The notes below the pieces were generated by a model that was not told the origin of the DNA, ran no database searches, and saw only the letters and a program-made list of their open reading frames with translations. DNA of 64,000 nucleotides from positions 2,666,001-2,730,000 of the forward strand of contig NC_070565.1 in the NCBI RefSeq assembly GCF_026914185.1. Direction: 5' to 3'. How positions within the stretch are numbered: the first letter of the stretch is position 1; every line of letters starts with the position of its first letter. Both the position numbers and the translations under genes were made by a program. Positions 21,382-31,983 of this stretch are shown here, in pieces. This DNA is from Puccinia triticina (taxonomy: Eukaryota; Basidiomycota; Pucciniomycetes; Pucciniales; Pucciniaceae).

Positions 21382-21867
21382 CTAACAAGGATTGGACCAA
21401 ATGTTGGCATGAATTGTGCGAAGGCACTCGTAAACAGGTGCTGAGCAAACGTCCGTGGTGTTTTTAGCTACAATCTCTTTAAATTGTGTTTGTTTTTCAA
21501 AGATAGGCCAGAGAATTTCAAAAGTTTTGTTGCCAGTGTCAAGGCCTTCTTCCTCAGGTGATTCCAGTAAAGCTTGAGTGTATTGCATCACATCATTAGC
21601 TTCATTGATTTCTTCAATTTCACAATTGTAAAATTCAAATGGATTGTGATGCACACAGCTGCCTCCATTGCGTTTGGTGTCGGGCGGCGAGGTGGGTTCT
21701 TTGGTGTCGGATATGACCAAAACGACTGGGATGGTCTCAACTTCACTGTCTGATGCAATTTCAACGGCCTCGGTTTTCTTCTTGTTTTCCTTATGACTAG
21801 ACTTTAGAATTTTCCTTCCAGAACTGCCCTGCAAGATTGCGGTGTGTCCTTCTGTTTTTTTCTTCAT
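21382..21867 (-). CDS. Hypothetical acidic protein, 161 aa
   Basis: ATG-to-stop minus-strand frame. The N-terminal half is Lys/Ser/Glu-rich and disordered (KKKTEGH.., EVETIPVV). The C-terminal half looks folded (DTGNKTFEILWPIFEKQT, VYECLRTIHANIW). There is no signal peptide or membrane segment. It lies between a hairpin array and a Harbinger-like MITE, so it may be a gene remnant or part of a longer spliced gene. Family not recognised. Confidence 0.4.
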   Translation of the reverse strand: MKKKTEGHTAILQGSSGRKILKSSHKENKKKTEAVEIASDSEVETIPVVLVISDTKEPTSPPDTKRNGGSCVHHNPFEFYNCEIEEINEANDVMQYTQALLESPEEEGLDTGNKTFEILWPIFEKQTQFKEIVAKNTTDVCSAPVYECLRTIHANIWSNPC

Positions 21868-21988
21868 GTTGATGTTTAGACTGAGCCTTGCAAGGTTTGC
21901 TTTTGACCATTTTTCTTCAAAAATTGATCAAAAAGTAATCAGTTTCTTTTCTGTTCAACACAGATGTAGTGGCAAGAGACACAACTTA

Positions 21989-22374
21989 GGCCCTGTTTGG
22001 CACCAATATAAATATAGGTGATATAATCGCCAATTAATTCAATAAAAAATACAAAATTCAACATATAGCCTCCAAATTTTTATTATAGGCAACCTACAGT
22101 GCTGTTCTCTTTAACTGATAACTTGGATTCAACTGATTCAGCAATCTTCAGCACCATCATACCATTATATTGCTTCATATTGGTCAAAAGTGATATAATG
22201 GTATTATGGTGCCAAAGATGGCTGAATCAGTTGAATCCAAGTTATCAGTTAAAGAGAACAGCACTGTAGGTTGCCTACAAAAAAAATTTGGAGGCTTTAT
22301 GTTGAATTTTGTATTTTGAATTGAATTAATTGGTGATTATATCACCTATATTTATATTGGTGCCAAACGGGGCC
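21989..22374. mobile_element. Harbinger/Tourist-like MITE
   Basis: A 386-bp element that is one almost complete palindrome, with ends GGCCCTGTTTGGCACCAATA and TATTGGTGCCAAACGGGGCC. The flanks are TTA on both sides (21986-21988, 22375-22377), the 3-bp duplication typical of PIF/Harbinger. It is non-coding. The uneven centre (about 22160-22200) is a short spacer. Confidence 0.85.
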
Positions 22375-22619
22375 TTACACAGATATTCAAGAGCAGATGG
22401 GCAGATTGGCAAATCTTGACTGGAAACCGTGGAAGGTTCTGCCAGGTTCTGCCAAATTGGATCTCCTGGGTTTTTTTTTCTCCCTGACCCGTAAATTACG
22501 AACCGGGACACCCGGGGGTATAAGCTGCACATAGTCCGGGGGGCGTATAGAAGTTCTTCCAGTGCTTAGCAGGTCTTTTGCCTGTTTTATTCGAATTTTC
22601 AAGCTGGAATCACGCAACG

Positions 22620-24045
22620 ATGGTGGCCTCGGACCCTATCATCCTTCCTACATGTACGTCCATTCAAAATCATCGAAACTGACAGAGACGCGGTATGTAT
22701 TGGTGCTAAGGTGTAAAGTCTGTAAAGCGCCCTAGACTCAGCTTTCTTCTTTCTTGATCACGGCATTGGTCAAGAGGATAACACGAGCTAAATAGCTTAA
22801 TCTGATTGATCTGAGAATTTTCATCATCTTCCGTGTATAGGTCTTCTCGAAGTGAAAGACGACCTATCGATTGCGCGTTTACCACATCCCAGGACGCGTC
22901 TGCCAGCACTCTTTGCCATCAGAGCTGGACAGGGGATCTGGGAGATCCAGTCCGTCGTCTCGCCGCCCACCTCGGGACGATCATGGTTCTTTGAGCCGAT
23001 CCGGGAGGACCAGCCCGATCAATTAATCAGCCAACAAGGTTCGTGTGTGTGTTTGTGCGTGTCACGTCTGATATGACGTGAGTATATACAAATATATCAA
23101 TGTGGGTTGACGGGCATTCTAGCTTTTCTTTAGCTGGTCGTCTGCTCGTCGTCACCCCCTTCGACCCTTTCTTCCTTCTACTCGGACTCTTCCTCGGACA
23201 GGCCCAGTCAGATGAACAGCACAATCCGTTTGCAATCGACAAGAAGAACGGCGACCATCGTGCTCGCTTTGAAGAAATAGAAACCATTCTCGAACGGGCA
23301 CAGGCACATTGGTTGTTTGCGGAGAGTGCGGAGGGCCCAACTGCTGGTGATGTCGAGCTCTTCACGAACGAAGCCTTCCACGACAAACACCTCACTAGGA
23401 TTTTCGCCCCTCTTCACCAGGAAGAGCAAGGGTGTACGCTGTGGCGTCTTGAAGGCGAACGAATTGTACAGGAGATTGAACGCAAGATCGATCACCTTGC
23501 CTCCGCCGGCCTGGAAGCGGGACGCGATGCCCGTACCATCTGGACTCGACTTGGATCTAAGGAGGGCCTCTTTGATTTTGAGCAGACTCCGAATAACTTA
23601 TCTATCATCAAGGGTGGGTGGGACCTTTTTTTACTTTAACAAAAACAAGTCCCTTCTGGACATTCATCAATCCGGAAGGCTCTTAATTATCGATTTGCTT
23701 ATCCACCGTTTGATCTTCCGCTTACCGTGTCATCATAACAAAATAGACATCTACAACAAAATCGCTCTTGAAATAATTCAGGCCTATCTTCCAAGTACAA
23801 TCAGCGAGCATCTCCGTGGCATGGATAAGTATGCGTTTGCAGCTTTGAAGAAGGAGAAGGAGAAGCAGGCGCAACGCTCGATGATCAATCCGCTTGAGAT
23901 CGGGCGGGGCTCTCAAGGGTCAGAAGCCAAGACCACCAAAGGCTCCGCCAAGCCTCCCCCTGCGAAGAGGAAGAAGGCCGACGACAGTCTTAAACCTCCG
24001 CCCAAAATTACCCTTCACCAGTTCTTTCCACCTCAAGCCCCTTGA
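22620..24045 (+). CDS. Ribonuclease H2 subunit B (Ydr279/RNASEH2B family)
   Basis: Exons 22620-22653, 22841-23038, 23134-23613 and 23747-24045 join in frame to 336 aa. The N-terminal triple-barrel part shows DDLSIARLPHPRTRLPALF, GQGIWEIQSV and RSWFFEP, then the family-typical LLVVTPFDPFFLLLGLFL. A winged-helix part follows (IYNKIALEIIQAYLP..LRGMDKYAFAAL). The tail is basic with PPAKRKK and ends KITLHQFF, a PCNA-interacting (PIP-like) box with Lys in place of the usual Gln; human RNASEH2B also ends in a variant PIP box. With subunits A and C the protein removes ribonucleotides and RNA:DNA hybrids in the nucleus. Exon 1 (11 codons, donor GTACGT) is the least certain part. The first exons follow a MITE by 245 bp. 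Confidence 0.85.
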
Positions 24046-25166
24046 TCACTTGCCAACCTCAATCCTCTACCAATTCTCATGGTTTGGTCCTCGGAAAGCC
24101 TCAAAATCATCCTTCTTAATCACCCACTGCATAGATTTTCACACAGTCACACACCAATAGATACTTTATAGTGTATATTTGATAGATCGTCTTCTTCATC
24201 AATCCACTTTAAGTGCTTTGTTTTACCATGTCTATTAAAATTATCATCAACAACAACAACAACACCACCCCCATCATCTACCAAGCAACCAGATGTGTGG
24301 GCACACGTGGTTATCTGGTATTTCAGCTCTACATTGTTCCAATTGGGGAAAAGCGTGACGTAACTCTCAGATCATTCCATCCTGAAATCTGCAAGCGTTT
24401 TGCACTCCGCTGCACTTGGGAATAATCAACGCGCCCCTCCCATGCTACTGCCCCGCCGCCGTCCCGGAGACTGACCAGCCACAAAAGCAGACTGCAAGTC
24501 AGTCAGCAGCGGTGCTCGCTCCTGCTGGCTCCTCATTCAAAAACAACTTTGGACGCAGCTGGGAGAATTTCCAGGGGACGCCGTCCTTGCGATAAGCAAC
24601 TGCACCCGCATGATGTGATATGGCAGTACACTGTTGACTGTCATCCCAAACGGGACCTTAATGCTCAGAAACTCGCCTTCATGGGTATCATGGGTGTGAT
24701 GCACCGCACCGCACTTATTTATCTAGCATCTGATCACCTTTCAATTTGAGTGCAGACCACATCATTTGTGATGGAGTTAGCCCCAGGGAGCCACAAAGTG
24801 TGGGTCCATCGGTGTTGTGGGCTTAGCCTTTATAAATATATTCACAGCTCTGGACCGGTGATCATGAACAAGGGCGTGGGTAAACTACTGTTTTGTGTTT
24901 TGTACTGCGTGCAGCGCATATGGTGCCGACTTGGTATCAACTATCAAGCGGTCAGCGCGCGCTGTTCATTCTTTTCAGCATGTTTCTCATGATGATCTCT
25001 GTGAGACAGTTTCGGCTTCAGCCCTGCCCCGTCATCTGCTGTTTATAAAGTGGTGAACCTGTGAAGACCTGTGACCCGAGGCGACCCGTCATTTTATCAG
25101 CAGACACACTCCACCACACTTCAGAACAGTTCAAGATCACACATTTCTTTCGAGATTATTACCATA
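24046..25166. other. Intergenic, promoter of the next gene
   Basis: Contains a CAA microsatellite (about 24247-24266) and a likely TATA box TTTATAAAG at 25041-25049, about 120 bp upstream of the ATG at 25167. No other gene is seen. Confidence 0.45.
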
Positions 25167-25877
25167 ATGAAGGCAGATGTATCCGGTTTGGTTTTCTTTG
25201 CCCTCGGCTTGCTCGGTGTGGTAAGAGCGGTGAACGTGACTGCTTCTTACAGTTACTACCCCAAGAACGAAACATTCCTACGTGAGCAACACATTTCATT
25301 TTTCGTTTTTTCGTCACCCCTGGTCTACTCATGATTGAAGACGCTTATCACATCCAAACAATGCAGATGTTGAGACCAACGAAGGCCCTTTCAACTGCCC
25401 GATTCCTTGCCAATCATATCGCAGTAAGTGAAGTTGCTTGTTTCTCCGAGCCCTTATAATGCACTGAAAGCAAGGCATTCCGGGACACAGCTGCGACCGG
25501 CTGCACCTCTGACACCGGATCGAGCACGAGCACAGACAGCAAGAGCACACAAAATTGCTCCAAGTTGTTTGGAAGCAGTGGGGCAGCGGTCATAAGTAAG
25601 TATTTGACACAAGTGTCTCTCCATTTGGCCCTCTAAACACTTCACATGTTTGACTGATTTCGAATCGCCTGTCGGTTCCTAAACACGCAGTCTGTGAAAA
25701 TGTCGTGGGCAAAGAAACAAAGCGGTACAGTTGCACCGGTGTAGATCCCAAGTCGAGTGAGTCGTCCGACCTTTGTTGCGGTTCACATCTTCACTGATCA
25801 TGATGTCGAAAATTGAACTGATAACGATCCCGTGCGCAGAATTCTTTTGTTCCAAATGCACCAAGATCAGTTCTTAG
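25167..25877 (+). CDS. Small secreted eight-cysteine protein, 134 aa
   Basis: Five exons (25167-25281, 25367-25427, 25471-25595, 25691-25756, 25840-25877) total 405 nt and close in frame at TAG. The N-terminus MKADVSGLVFFALGLLGVVRA is a clear signal peptide. The mature part is about 113 aa with eight cysteines (CPIPC, GCTSD, NCSK, one each in VCENV and YSCTG, and a terminal CSKC), enough for four disulfides. N-glycosylation sequons occur (NVT, NET). Donors are GTGAGC, GTGAAG, GTAAGT and GTGAGT. The second intron donor (GTGAAG at 25428) was chosen because the stronger GTAAGT four bases earlier breaks the frame. It resembles a candidate effector in general form only; no family was recognised. 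Confidence 0.7.
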
Positions 25878-27274
25878 TCCCATCACAGCTCAAAGAACTA
25901 CGCCACTACACTTTTCTATCTTCAGCACTGATGATCTCGGCTCCACCGAGATTATGCGTAGCTTTTTATGCATTCCAAGAATTTCTTCTTTTTTTCACCT
26001 TGAGCAATAGACAATGACAGCTTGGGGGATTGTTTGCACATAAACTATTTTGAGCGGGTTTTTTTTTTTTTTTCCTTTGAGAATACAATCCAATGAGCTT
26101 ACAGTACCTCCCAATTACCAACTTCTTCTAAGTGAATTGCACCTGGTTGCGTTGACTGGTCTGGCTCCTCATCACTGTTCTTAAGTGAATCAATTTTTTA
26201 AAATCTGATGAGAAAGCTGAAGGTTGAAAGATGTACCTGGAAAGGACAAAATCATATAGACAGCTTCATCAGTTTTCCATTGAGGATTGAGTAAAAAGAT
26301 AAAGAGGAATATCAGTGATCACAAAACACGGTTCATTGTGCCATGGATCAACACCGGATTAAGATTTCTTTAGGAGTGTGGGGGATTGCAAAATAGCCAC
26401 TCTGATCAATGAGTTCACCATCAAGTGTAAACAGGTATCAATGCTAAAACCATTAATTTATGCTGAAACCATATGCAGCGGTGTGCTGCGGCATGTGGCA
26501 TAATTTCATATATCACTGTTACATTTTTTTAGCTATTGGCATTAAATAGGGGGGTTCACGTTGCAAAACAAGCAATGCTGATTTTGTCTGCTCATGCAGC
26601 TGTGAATAAGGTTTATGCCTTGCAGATTGCTTCCAATTAAAACAAAGGGGAGCTGCCCAGCCAAACCTTTTTGCTTTCTCACAATTTTCAAAAGCTGCAT
26701 CTGCTGGTTTTGGTTGCTGATTTTCGAAATCAGCCTTAAGTGAACCTCCCTAATTATTGTAGCATTGAGTATTCAGTAAATAAGTTAAAAAAAGCCAATA
26801 CAAACAATGCTGTAACGTAGCATATTGACTTCTTGATACACTAGAGTGATTTTATTGGCAATAATCCTTCACCAATTATTCACATTTGTAAGCATTGGTT
26901 TGGAAACGCCATACACAATTTTTGGCATTTTGGGAATCTGCTCAGAGATTGATGCCACAAGATGCAACAGGGCACCACCACCACAAATTAGATTTTCATG
27001 AGCAGGCTTACAATTGAACTTTGACCATGTCTGAAACCCCGCAGGCCAAGGCAAAGTGGCTGCGGATTTGCATATGCTCAATTTCATGTAGTTGAAGGAT
27101 GAAACTGTGACTCTGAAAGCCCCAATTATACATATCAAAGTGTTTGATCCCGCCTCAAACTACACAAATGTCTCAGGGAGTTCAACATCACAATTACCTT
27201 TTTATATGTCAATTCACAAAAACAGGGCAAAACTGATCACAACTTGGTACTTGCTGCTTATCAGTTCATCAGTC
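25878..27274. other. AT-rich intergenic region with one MITE
   Basis: No gene recognised. It holds the MITE at 26547-26752 and a poly-T run near 26060. An in-frame 61-codon extension upstream of 27275 is treated as 5' leader. Confidence 0.45.
26547..26752. mobile_element. MITE, family C, copy 2
   Basis: Ends TAGGGGGGTTCA and TGAACCTCCCTA like the element at 1979-2177, with TA at both edges. Non-coding, about 206 bp; the interior has diverged. Confidence 0.6.
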
Positions 27275-29203
27275 ATGAAGCAGTACCAATTTCTCTTTTT
27301 TGTGTTTTTGTTTATAATTTCTTCTATGGAAACCAATGAGTACCAGCTCCCTACTGGACATGATCTTGTGGGCCCTTCAACTGAATTATCCTTGAAGTTT
27401 ACTTCAAATGAGCATCACATGGATTACAAACAAGCAGATGTATGTGGCAAGCAACCAGAGCATGATTCCCTTGCTCTTTCTGTAGAATCAAGTGGTAATC
27501 AAAAATATCTCAAAGACAAAGAAGGATCCCCAGCCTACTTCCCTGGATACACAGACGGAGCTTCAGTAAGACATCACAATGATTGTTTCACTGATTTGCC
27601 ATTTGGAAGTCTAGACAACCAGCTAGGGTGTAATGTGGGACAAGAGACTAATATAAAAATGACTGAGTTGAGAAACAAGGGGTCTCTGGGACCCATTCTT
27701 TCCACAAGAACATGTGATGAAAACAACCCAAATTCTCCTGGCCAGTCTTTCAAACTCTTGGGAAATTTTCCCTCTCAACAAACCAAGGAAAAAAATAATC
27801 TGGGAAACATCTATCCAGCTCTCCATCTGAAGGACCAGACTACTGGTGAACCATTACTATCTGGATTCAGTAGTCATACAGAAAATCCAACATCTAGTTG
27901 CTACACAAAAGACTTGATATCTACTATTGGCCAAGCCCACCAAGCCCCTTCAGTTAATCATCACATATTTTCCTCAATAGTGCAGCCAGAAGGGAAACCA
28001 GTCATGAACCATTTGAACCTGGCACCCAAGGTGCTACCTGAAAATGATGGATCCATCCCCCAAATTTCTCCAGGCTCTGGGGGGATTTCTGAAAGTCCCA
28101 ACTCAGCAACAGTGAATGAAAGTTCCAGGGACATTCAAAGACAAAAAATTGCTGACACATGGGGAGTTTCATCTTCTTTAAAGCATTTTGAACAAGATGA
28201 AAATAGATCTCATGGGAAAACTGATCCAAATACATTTCCAAGAAGTTCCCAATGGCAATATAATCCTGCCCATAACATCCAACATTGTGTTTCATTCAAA
28301 TTTCCCAGATCAGGAAGACTCAAAGCATCAGAAAGTTTTCCAAAAAACCCACCTAATTTAGGAAAACAGAAGGTTCCATCTGGGAATATGAGAGAAAATG
28401 GAATAGACTTAAGGAATCTCAAAAGACTTTCTCCAGAAACCTCAAAAACTAATTCAAAAAGACTCAACTTTGATATTGATATTTTCACAAATGTAAATTT
28501 GTCATCAAGGGAGCAATTCCATACACAATATCTGAGCAGAACTCTGAAAGTAATCCCAAAACCTAGGAAAGGAGGATTTTGCTTACAGGAACAAGAATTA
28601 CAAGTAGCTCTTATGATTTTGAGGAATAAACACCAAGGGGTATGTGCTGAAAAGCTTTTATACAAGATAAAAAATTTCATGAAGGATGTAGATGTATGGT
28701 CCAAATTTTGGACAGTTGAAGCAGATATTGAATTGGACGCCTTCAATGATGTTAAAAATTTCTTTTTCCTTCCGCCTGTCTTCCCAGTTTTCTTATTTTA
28801 TGTTGAGATGATAATCACAATCATCCCTGCCAGAAAATTCCAGCAACCTGAAGAGATAACAGACTATCAAAAGGAAATGAACAAGGCCATGAAACTGTTC
28901 CAAGAATTTAAAGAATACTTGGAGAAACCTGCGCCACAGGGAACAGGACTCTGGAAAGAAAAGTGGTTCCCAATTCGGGGGATTTGTAATAGAGGTGAAG
29001 CTCAATTCACACTCAAGATTGTTTGGCATTTCATAGAAATCTGGATGGAAAGGGAATACCACTACCTTTGGCAGAATGTAAAACAGGCCAATACACAAAA
29101 GATCAATCGTAATGTTAAACAGTTCTTCAACAATTTGTTTTTCTATGGATTTGAAAACTTGACAGAGCAAATCAGACAAGTACAAGAGACTATGGATTGT
29201 TGA
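27275..29203 (+). CDS. Large secreted protein, three-member family, member 1
   Basis: 642 aa from MKQYQFLFFVFLFIISSM, a hydrophobic signal-like start that aligns with the starts of members 2 and 3; the frame extends 61 codons upstream without a conserved match. After the signal comes a short conserved block (STELSLKFTSNE.., SLALSVESSGNQK), then a long Ser/Asn/Pro-rich variable middle. The conserved C-terminal region (about residue 410 on) runs from RLNFDIDIFTNVN through WSKFWTVEADIELD, FYVEMIITIIPARKFQQPEE, VWHFIEIWMERE to KQFFNNLFFYGFENLTEQI. It has one exon and is probably secreted or cell-surface. It is the most diverged of the three and on the opposite strand. No known domain was recognised. 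Confidence 0.75.
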   Translation: MKQYQFLFFVFLFIISSMETNEYQLPTGHDLVGPSTELSLKFTSNEHHMDYKQADVCGKQPEHDSLALSVESSGNQKYLKDKEGSPAYFPGYTDGASVRHHNDCFTDLPFGSLDNQLGCNVGQETNIKMTELRNKGSLGPILSTRTCDENNPNSPGQSFKLLGNFPSQQTKEKNNLGNIYPALHLKDQTTGEPLLSGFSSHTENPTSSCYTKDLISTIGQAHQAPSVNHHIFSSIVQPEGKPVMNHLNLAPKVLPENDGSIPQISPGSGGISESPNSATVNESSRDIQRQKIADTWGVSSSLKHFEQDENRSHGKTDPNTFPRSSQWQYNPAHNIQHCVSFKFPRSGRLKASESFPKNPPNLGKQKVPSGNMRENGIDLRNLKRLSPETSKTNSKRLNFDIDIFTNVNLSSREQFHTQYLSRTLKVIPKPRKGGFCLQEQELQVALMILRNKHQGVCAEKLLYKIKNFMKDVDVWSKFWTVEADIELDAFNDVKNFFFLPPVFPVFLFYVEMIITIIPARKFQQPEEITDYQKEMNKAMKLFQEFKEYLEKPAPQGTGLWKEKWFPIRGICNRGEAQFTLKIVWHFIEIWMEREYHYLWQNVKQANTQKINRNVKQFFNNLFFYGFENLTEQIRQVQETMDC

Positions 29204-30200
29204 TTTCTTGTAAGCTTGAAAAATCATCCGATTTAACCAAAAATTCCAAATCCTCATCCTACACAGAAGATTCACTAAATGTTTCATCATGCTTCATTTC
29301 CACTTCCACGTTCATGTTCACATTGAGCTCAAGCGCTGCACTGATCTTCTGTATTTGTCTTGTCTCCTGCCTGGTTTGATAAAATTACATTTCTGCTAAG
29401 GGCTTGATTACTTGATGCTCTGATCAGTGTTACAAATATTCGTTTATGTAGTTCCCGAACGGCGTGGTGTGCATGTGAGAAGGGCAAAATTCAACAGATG
29501 GGAGCTAAGTTTCAGTTGGTCATGAATTGCTTCAAAAATCATTTGGGCAGGGCATTTCCCTCATCGGGACTGCTCAGTTCCTCTCGAGGAAATCAAACAA
29601 CTTGCTCGAGCCACATACCGCGAAGGGCTGCTGACAGCGCTGTTCCGAGCTCAGCTGGCTGGAGTGGGCAGGACATCCGAGCGTCCCCAGTCCGGAGCCC
29701 AATCCCCGGTCCGGCCCGGATATATTCTGACGAGGAGGCTGGAAGGAGTGGCCATCCCTCCTGATGTCGGCTCGGAGTAGGGCTCTGTCGAGGCTTATGA
29801 GGGGACTGGCGAGTCTGGACCATGGATGGCTGGCGATTCCTCTAGGAAGGCCTGGGTTCTATATAGCTGCTCTGGACGGGGTCCGTTCCAGAATTCAATC
29901 GTTCCTTCTGAACAGTTCAGGACCGGGCTCGGTCACAGTCTGGCCGCCCTTCTTCTCCAGCACTGGCTGCACGCTCGAAAAATAGTAGATGGAGGGGAGA
30001 GAGGCTGGGGGTATAAAGTCGCCCGTTCTCGCCACTCGTTCTTCTCTTTCCCCAGCTTCACATCTCTGCGCCCCTCAGAAGTCCAGCCACCTCCAGTATA
30101 CCCCATATCCCCCCCTTCAGTTCTTCCTCCAAGTAGTCTTTACCCACCCTTCCAATCTATCCCTTCGCAGATCTTTATCTTTTGATCCAAAGCAGCAAAT
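29204..30200. other. Intergenic, promoter of the CPL1-like gene
   Basis: No gene recognised. A TATAAAG lies at about 30013, then a CT-rich stretch to the ATG at 30201, typical of an actively used fungal promoter. The sequence is more GC-rich than the flanks. Confidence 0.45.
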
Positions 30201-31487
30201 ATGTTGGCCATCCAAACCCTCACCATGGCCGCCCTTCTTTCGTCCGTCTCAGCCTTTGACCTCCCGGTGACCATGCCGCCCTCGTTGACGGGTACCAAGC
30301 TGTACCCCCGCGCGTTCTCAGTGGGCTCATTTATCCCGGGGCAGCTCTCGGCCGGCGAACATACTGCCGGCCAATTTTCCGCTGGCACCGCACAGGCTTC
30401 GGCCGGCTGCGGCCTGGACTCCAACGTCTGGGGCCAAATCTCGCCGACCTCCGCCTCCGGCTTTGCCAACCTCTGTCTGCAGTGCCGGGTCAACGTCTTC
30501 GGCGTCGACATCGTCTCGTTCAACTTCTACAATGCCCTTGCCGCTAGTATCAGTGCCCATGGTGTCTCCGCCAGTCAGTGTTCGGTTTTGCAAGCCGCGA
30601 TAGAGGTCAGCTAGCATCCGGTCCCTTTACTGTTGTGTTCTAACCACATCCCAACTCACCTGTCGTCTTTTTTTTAAATAGGGTGACCTCCTCAAACTTT
30701 CGGCCGGGGCAAAGACCAGCGCTGCTTGCACGGCAGCCTGTGCCGGAGACCAACGTATTTACTCTTCCCTTTTTTCTCCGATGGTCGGAAAGAGCGTGTG
30801 CTGATTTGTTCTCTGGGAGGTATTCAGGATGCGACTCTTGCAGCTTTGTCAACGGGAGCTGCCAAATTAAGGCTGTCGACTACCTCAAACAAAACCATGC
30901 CGGAGCGCCTCTTGCGCAAGCGTTCCAGGGACTGTTCTCGAACGGGGGATCTGGATACTGTTCGATCTGCCGTGAGCAGTGATTGTTTTCTCTGCTTTCT
31001 GACATGTGGAGCTAACCAATCCCTGACTGCGACCCATGATTAGCCGCCGACCGGAGCTGTTCCGGCCCGAAACCAAGTGGTCTCCCCCGACGAAGCTTGG
31101 CCGCCACTGACGCATCGGCCAACGAGAAGTGTCCCGCCGGGTTGTCCGCCTGTCCCATTTCCTCCGGTATGCCCCTCAAGCCCACCGCCGGCTTCGAGTG
31201 TCTCGACGTCCAGCAAGAAGTCAGCTCCTGTGGTGGATGTGCCTCGACTGGCCAGGGGATCGACTGTGCAACAATCAAGGGTGTCTCTTCTGCCGGGTGC
31301 TCTGAGGGCAAGTGCAAGATTTGTAAGCGCCCTTATTCTGCTTGCTTTCCCCTTACTCTCGTCGCTCACCCTGATAACTTCATCCATCTCATCAGTCTCT
31401 TGCAAGGCCGGATACCAGTATTCCTCCGTTCACAACGTTTGCTACAAGAGTCACCGTTCGACAAAGATGTCTTTATCTTCCCGCTAG
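30201..31487 (+). CDS. Secreted CPL1-like cysteine-rich protein, 330 aa
   Basis: Five exons (30201-30605, 30682-30754, 30828-30971, 31044-31322, 31396-31487) sum to 993 nt and close in frame. The signal peptide is MLAIQTLTMAALLSSVSA. The middle part contains paired cysteines (NLCLQC, CDSC, CSIC). The C-terminal domain, about residues 237-315, has the CPL1-like pattern CPAGLSACPI .. FECLDV .. SCGGCASTGQGIDC .. GCSEGKCKI .. SCKAGYQY. This domain is widespread in basidiomycete secreted proteins and named for Cryptococcus Cpl1. Several basidiomycete members matter in virulence, but that role is not shown here. In exon 3 I chose the acceptor CAG at 30827 because it keeps the Cys frame. The gene is convergent with the tRNA-Leu downstream. 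Confidence 0.85.
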
Positions 31488-31825
31488 ACGGCTTCTTCTT
31501 CTCACGATCTATCCAGCCAGTTATATGTATTTCGCACCTCTTGTAGCAAAATCATCTTGTAAATCATTATCATATTATAGTAATTAGTTGTTCTTTCTTT
31601 CTGTTTATAACCTCAATGCATCTGCGTGCTTTCCAATGATCAAATAGCTTCTTTTTTTGTTTATCACAACACCGAGCCATACCAAGCTCCAAATTTATTT
31701 TTGCTACACAGACCTGATGCCTCTATTCAGTTGCCGCGCAAGTTTTACTTCCACCGCAAAAAAGCCTATCAAAGAGAGCTTGATTCCTAGGACCCAATGT
31801 CCCGGCGGCGAACACAAAAAGAAGC
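31488..31825. other. Intergenic, 3' flank of two convergent genes
   Basis: AT-rich downstream sequence of the CPL1-like gene; a run of T on the tRNA strand could end Pol III transcription, though the CTTTTTG at 31813-31819 is just beyond the tRNA 3' end. Nothing else seen. Confidence 0.4.
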
Positions 31826-31945
31826 TGCTGAGAGGGGGATTCGAACCCCCGCAGGTTGCCCTACTGGGAAGTCCACCAATACTCGGTGAAAGTGTCTGTC
31901 GGCGCCCAATGCGGCCCGGAAGACTCGGCCGGGACTGACCTTGCA

Positions 31946-31979
<34 letters not shown>

Positions 31980-31983
31980 CAGC
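31826..31983 (-). tRNA. tRNA-Leu (anticodon CAA) with a 76-nt intron
   Basis: Exon 1 is 31983-31946, the intron 31945-31870 and exon 2 31869-31826. The acceptor stem GCTGAGA/TCTCAGC is perfect, with discriminator A. D-arm TCC..GGA and T-arm GGGGG TTCGAAT CCCCC pair fully. The long variable arm (AGG GCAA CCT) marks a class II tRNA. The anticodon loop TTCAAG carries CAA with T33 present, read as leucine. The intron begins one base after the anticodon, the canonical place; yeast tRNA-Leu(CAA) genes also have an intron there. The A31-C39 anticodon-stem pair appears mismatched in my split. CCA is not encoded. A run CTTTTTGTG follows as a Pol III stop. Confidence 0.9.

Noticed and set aside
28210..28746. 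178-codon minus-strand frame
   Set aside because: It is antisense to the conserved C-terminal domain of the large secreted protein and has no support of its own.
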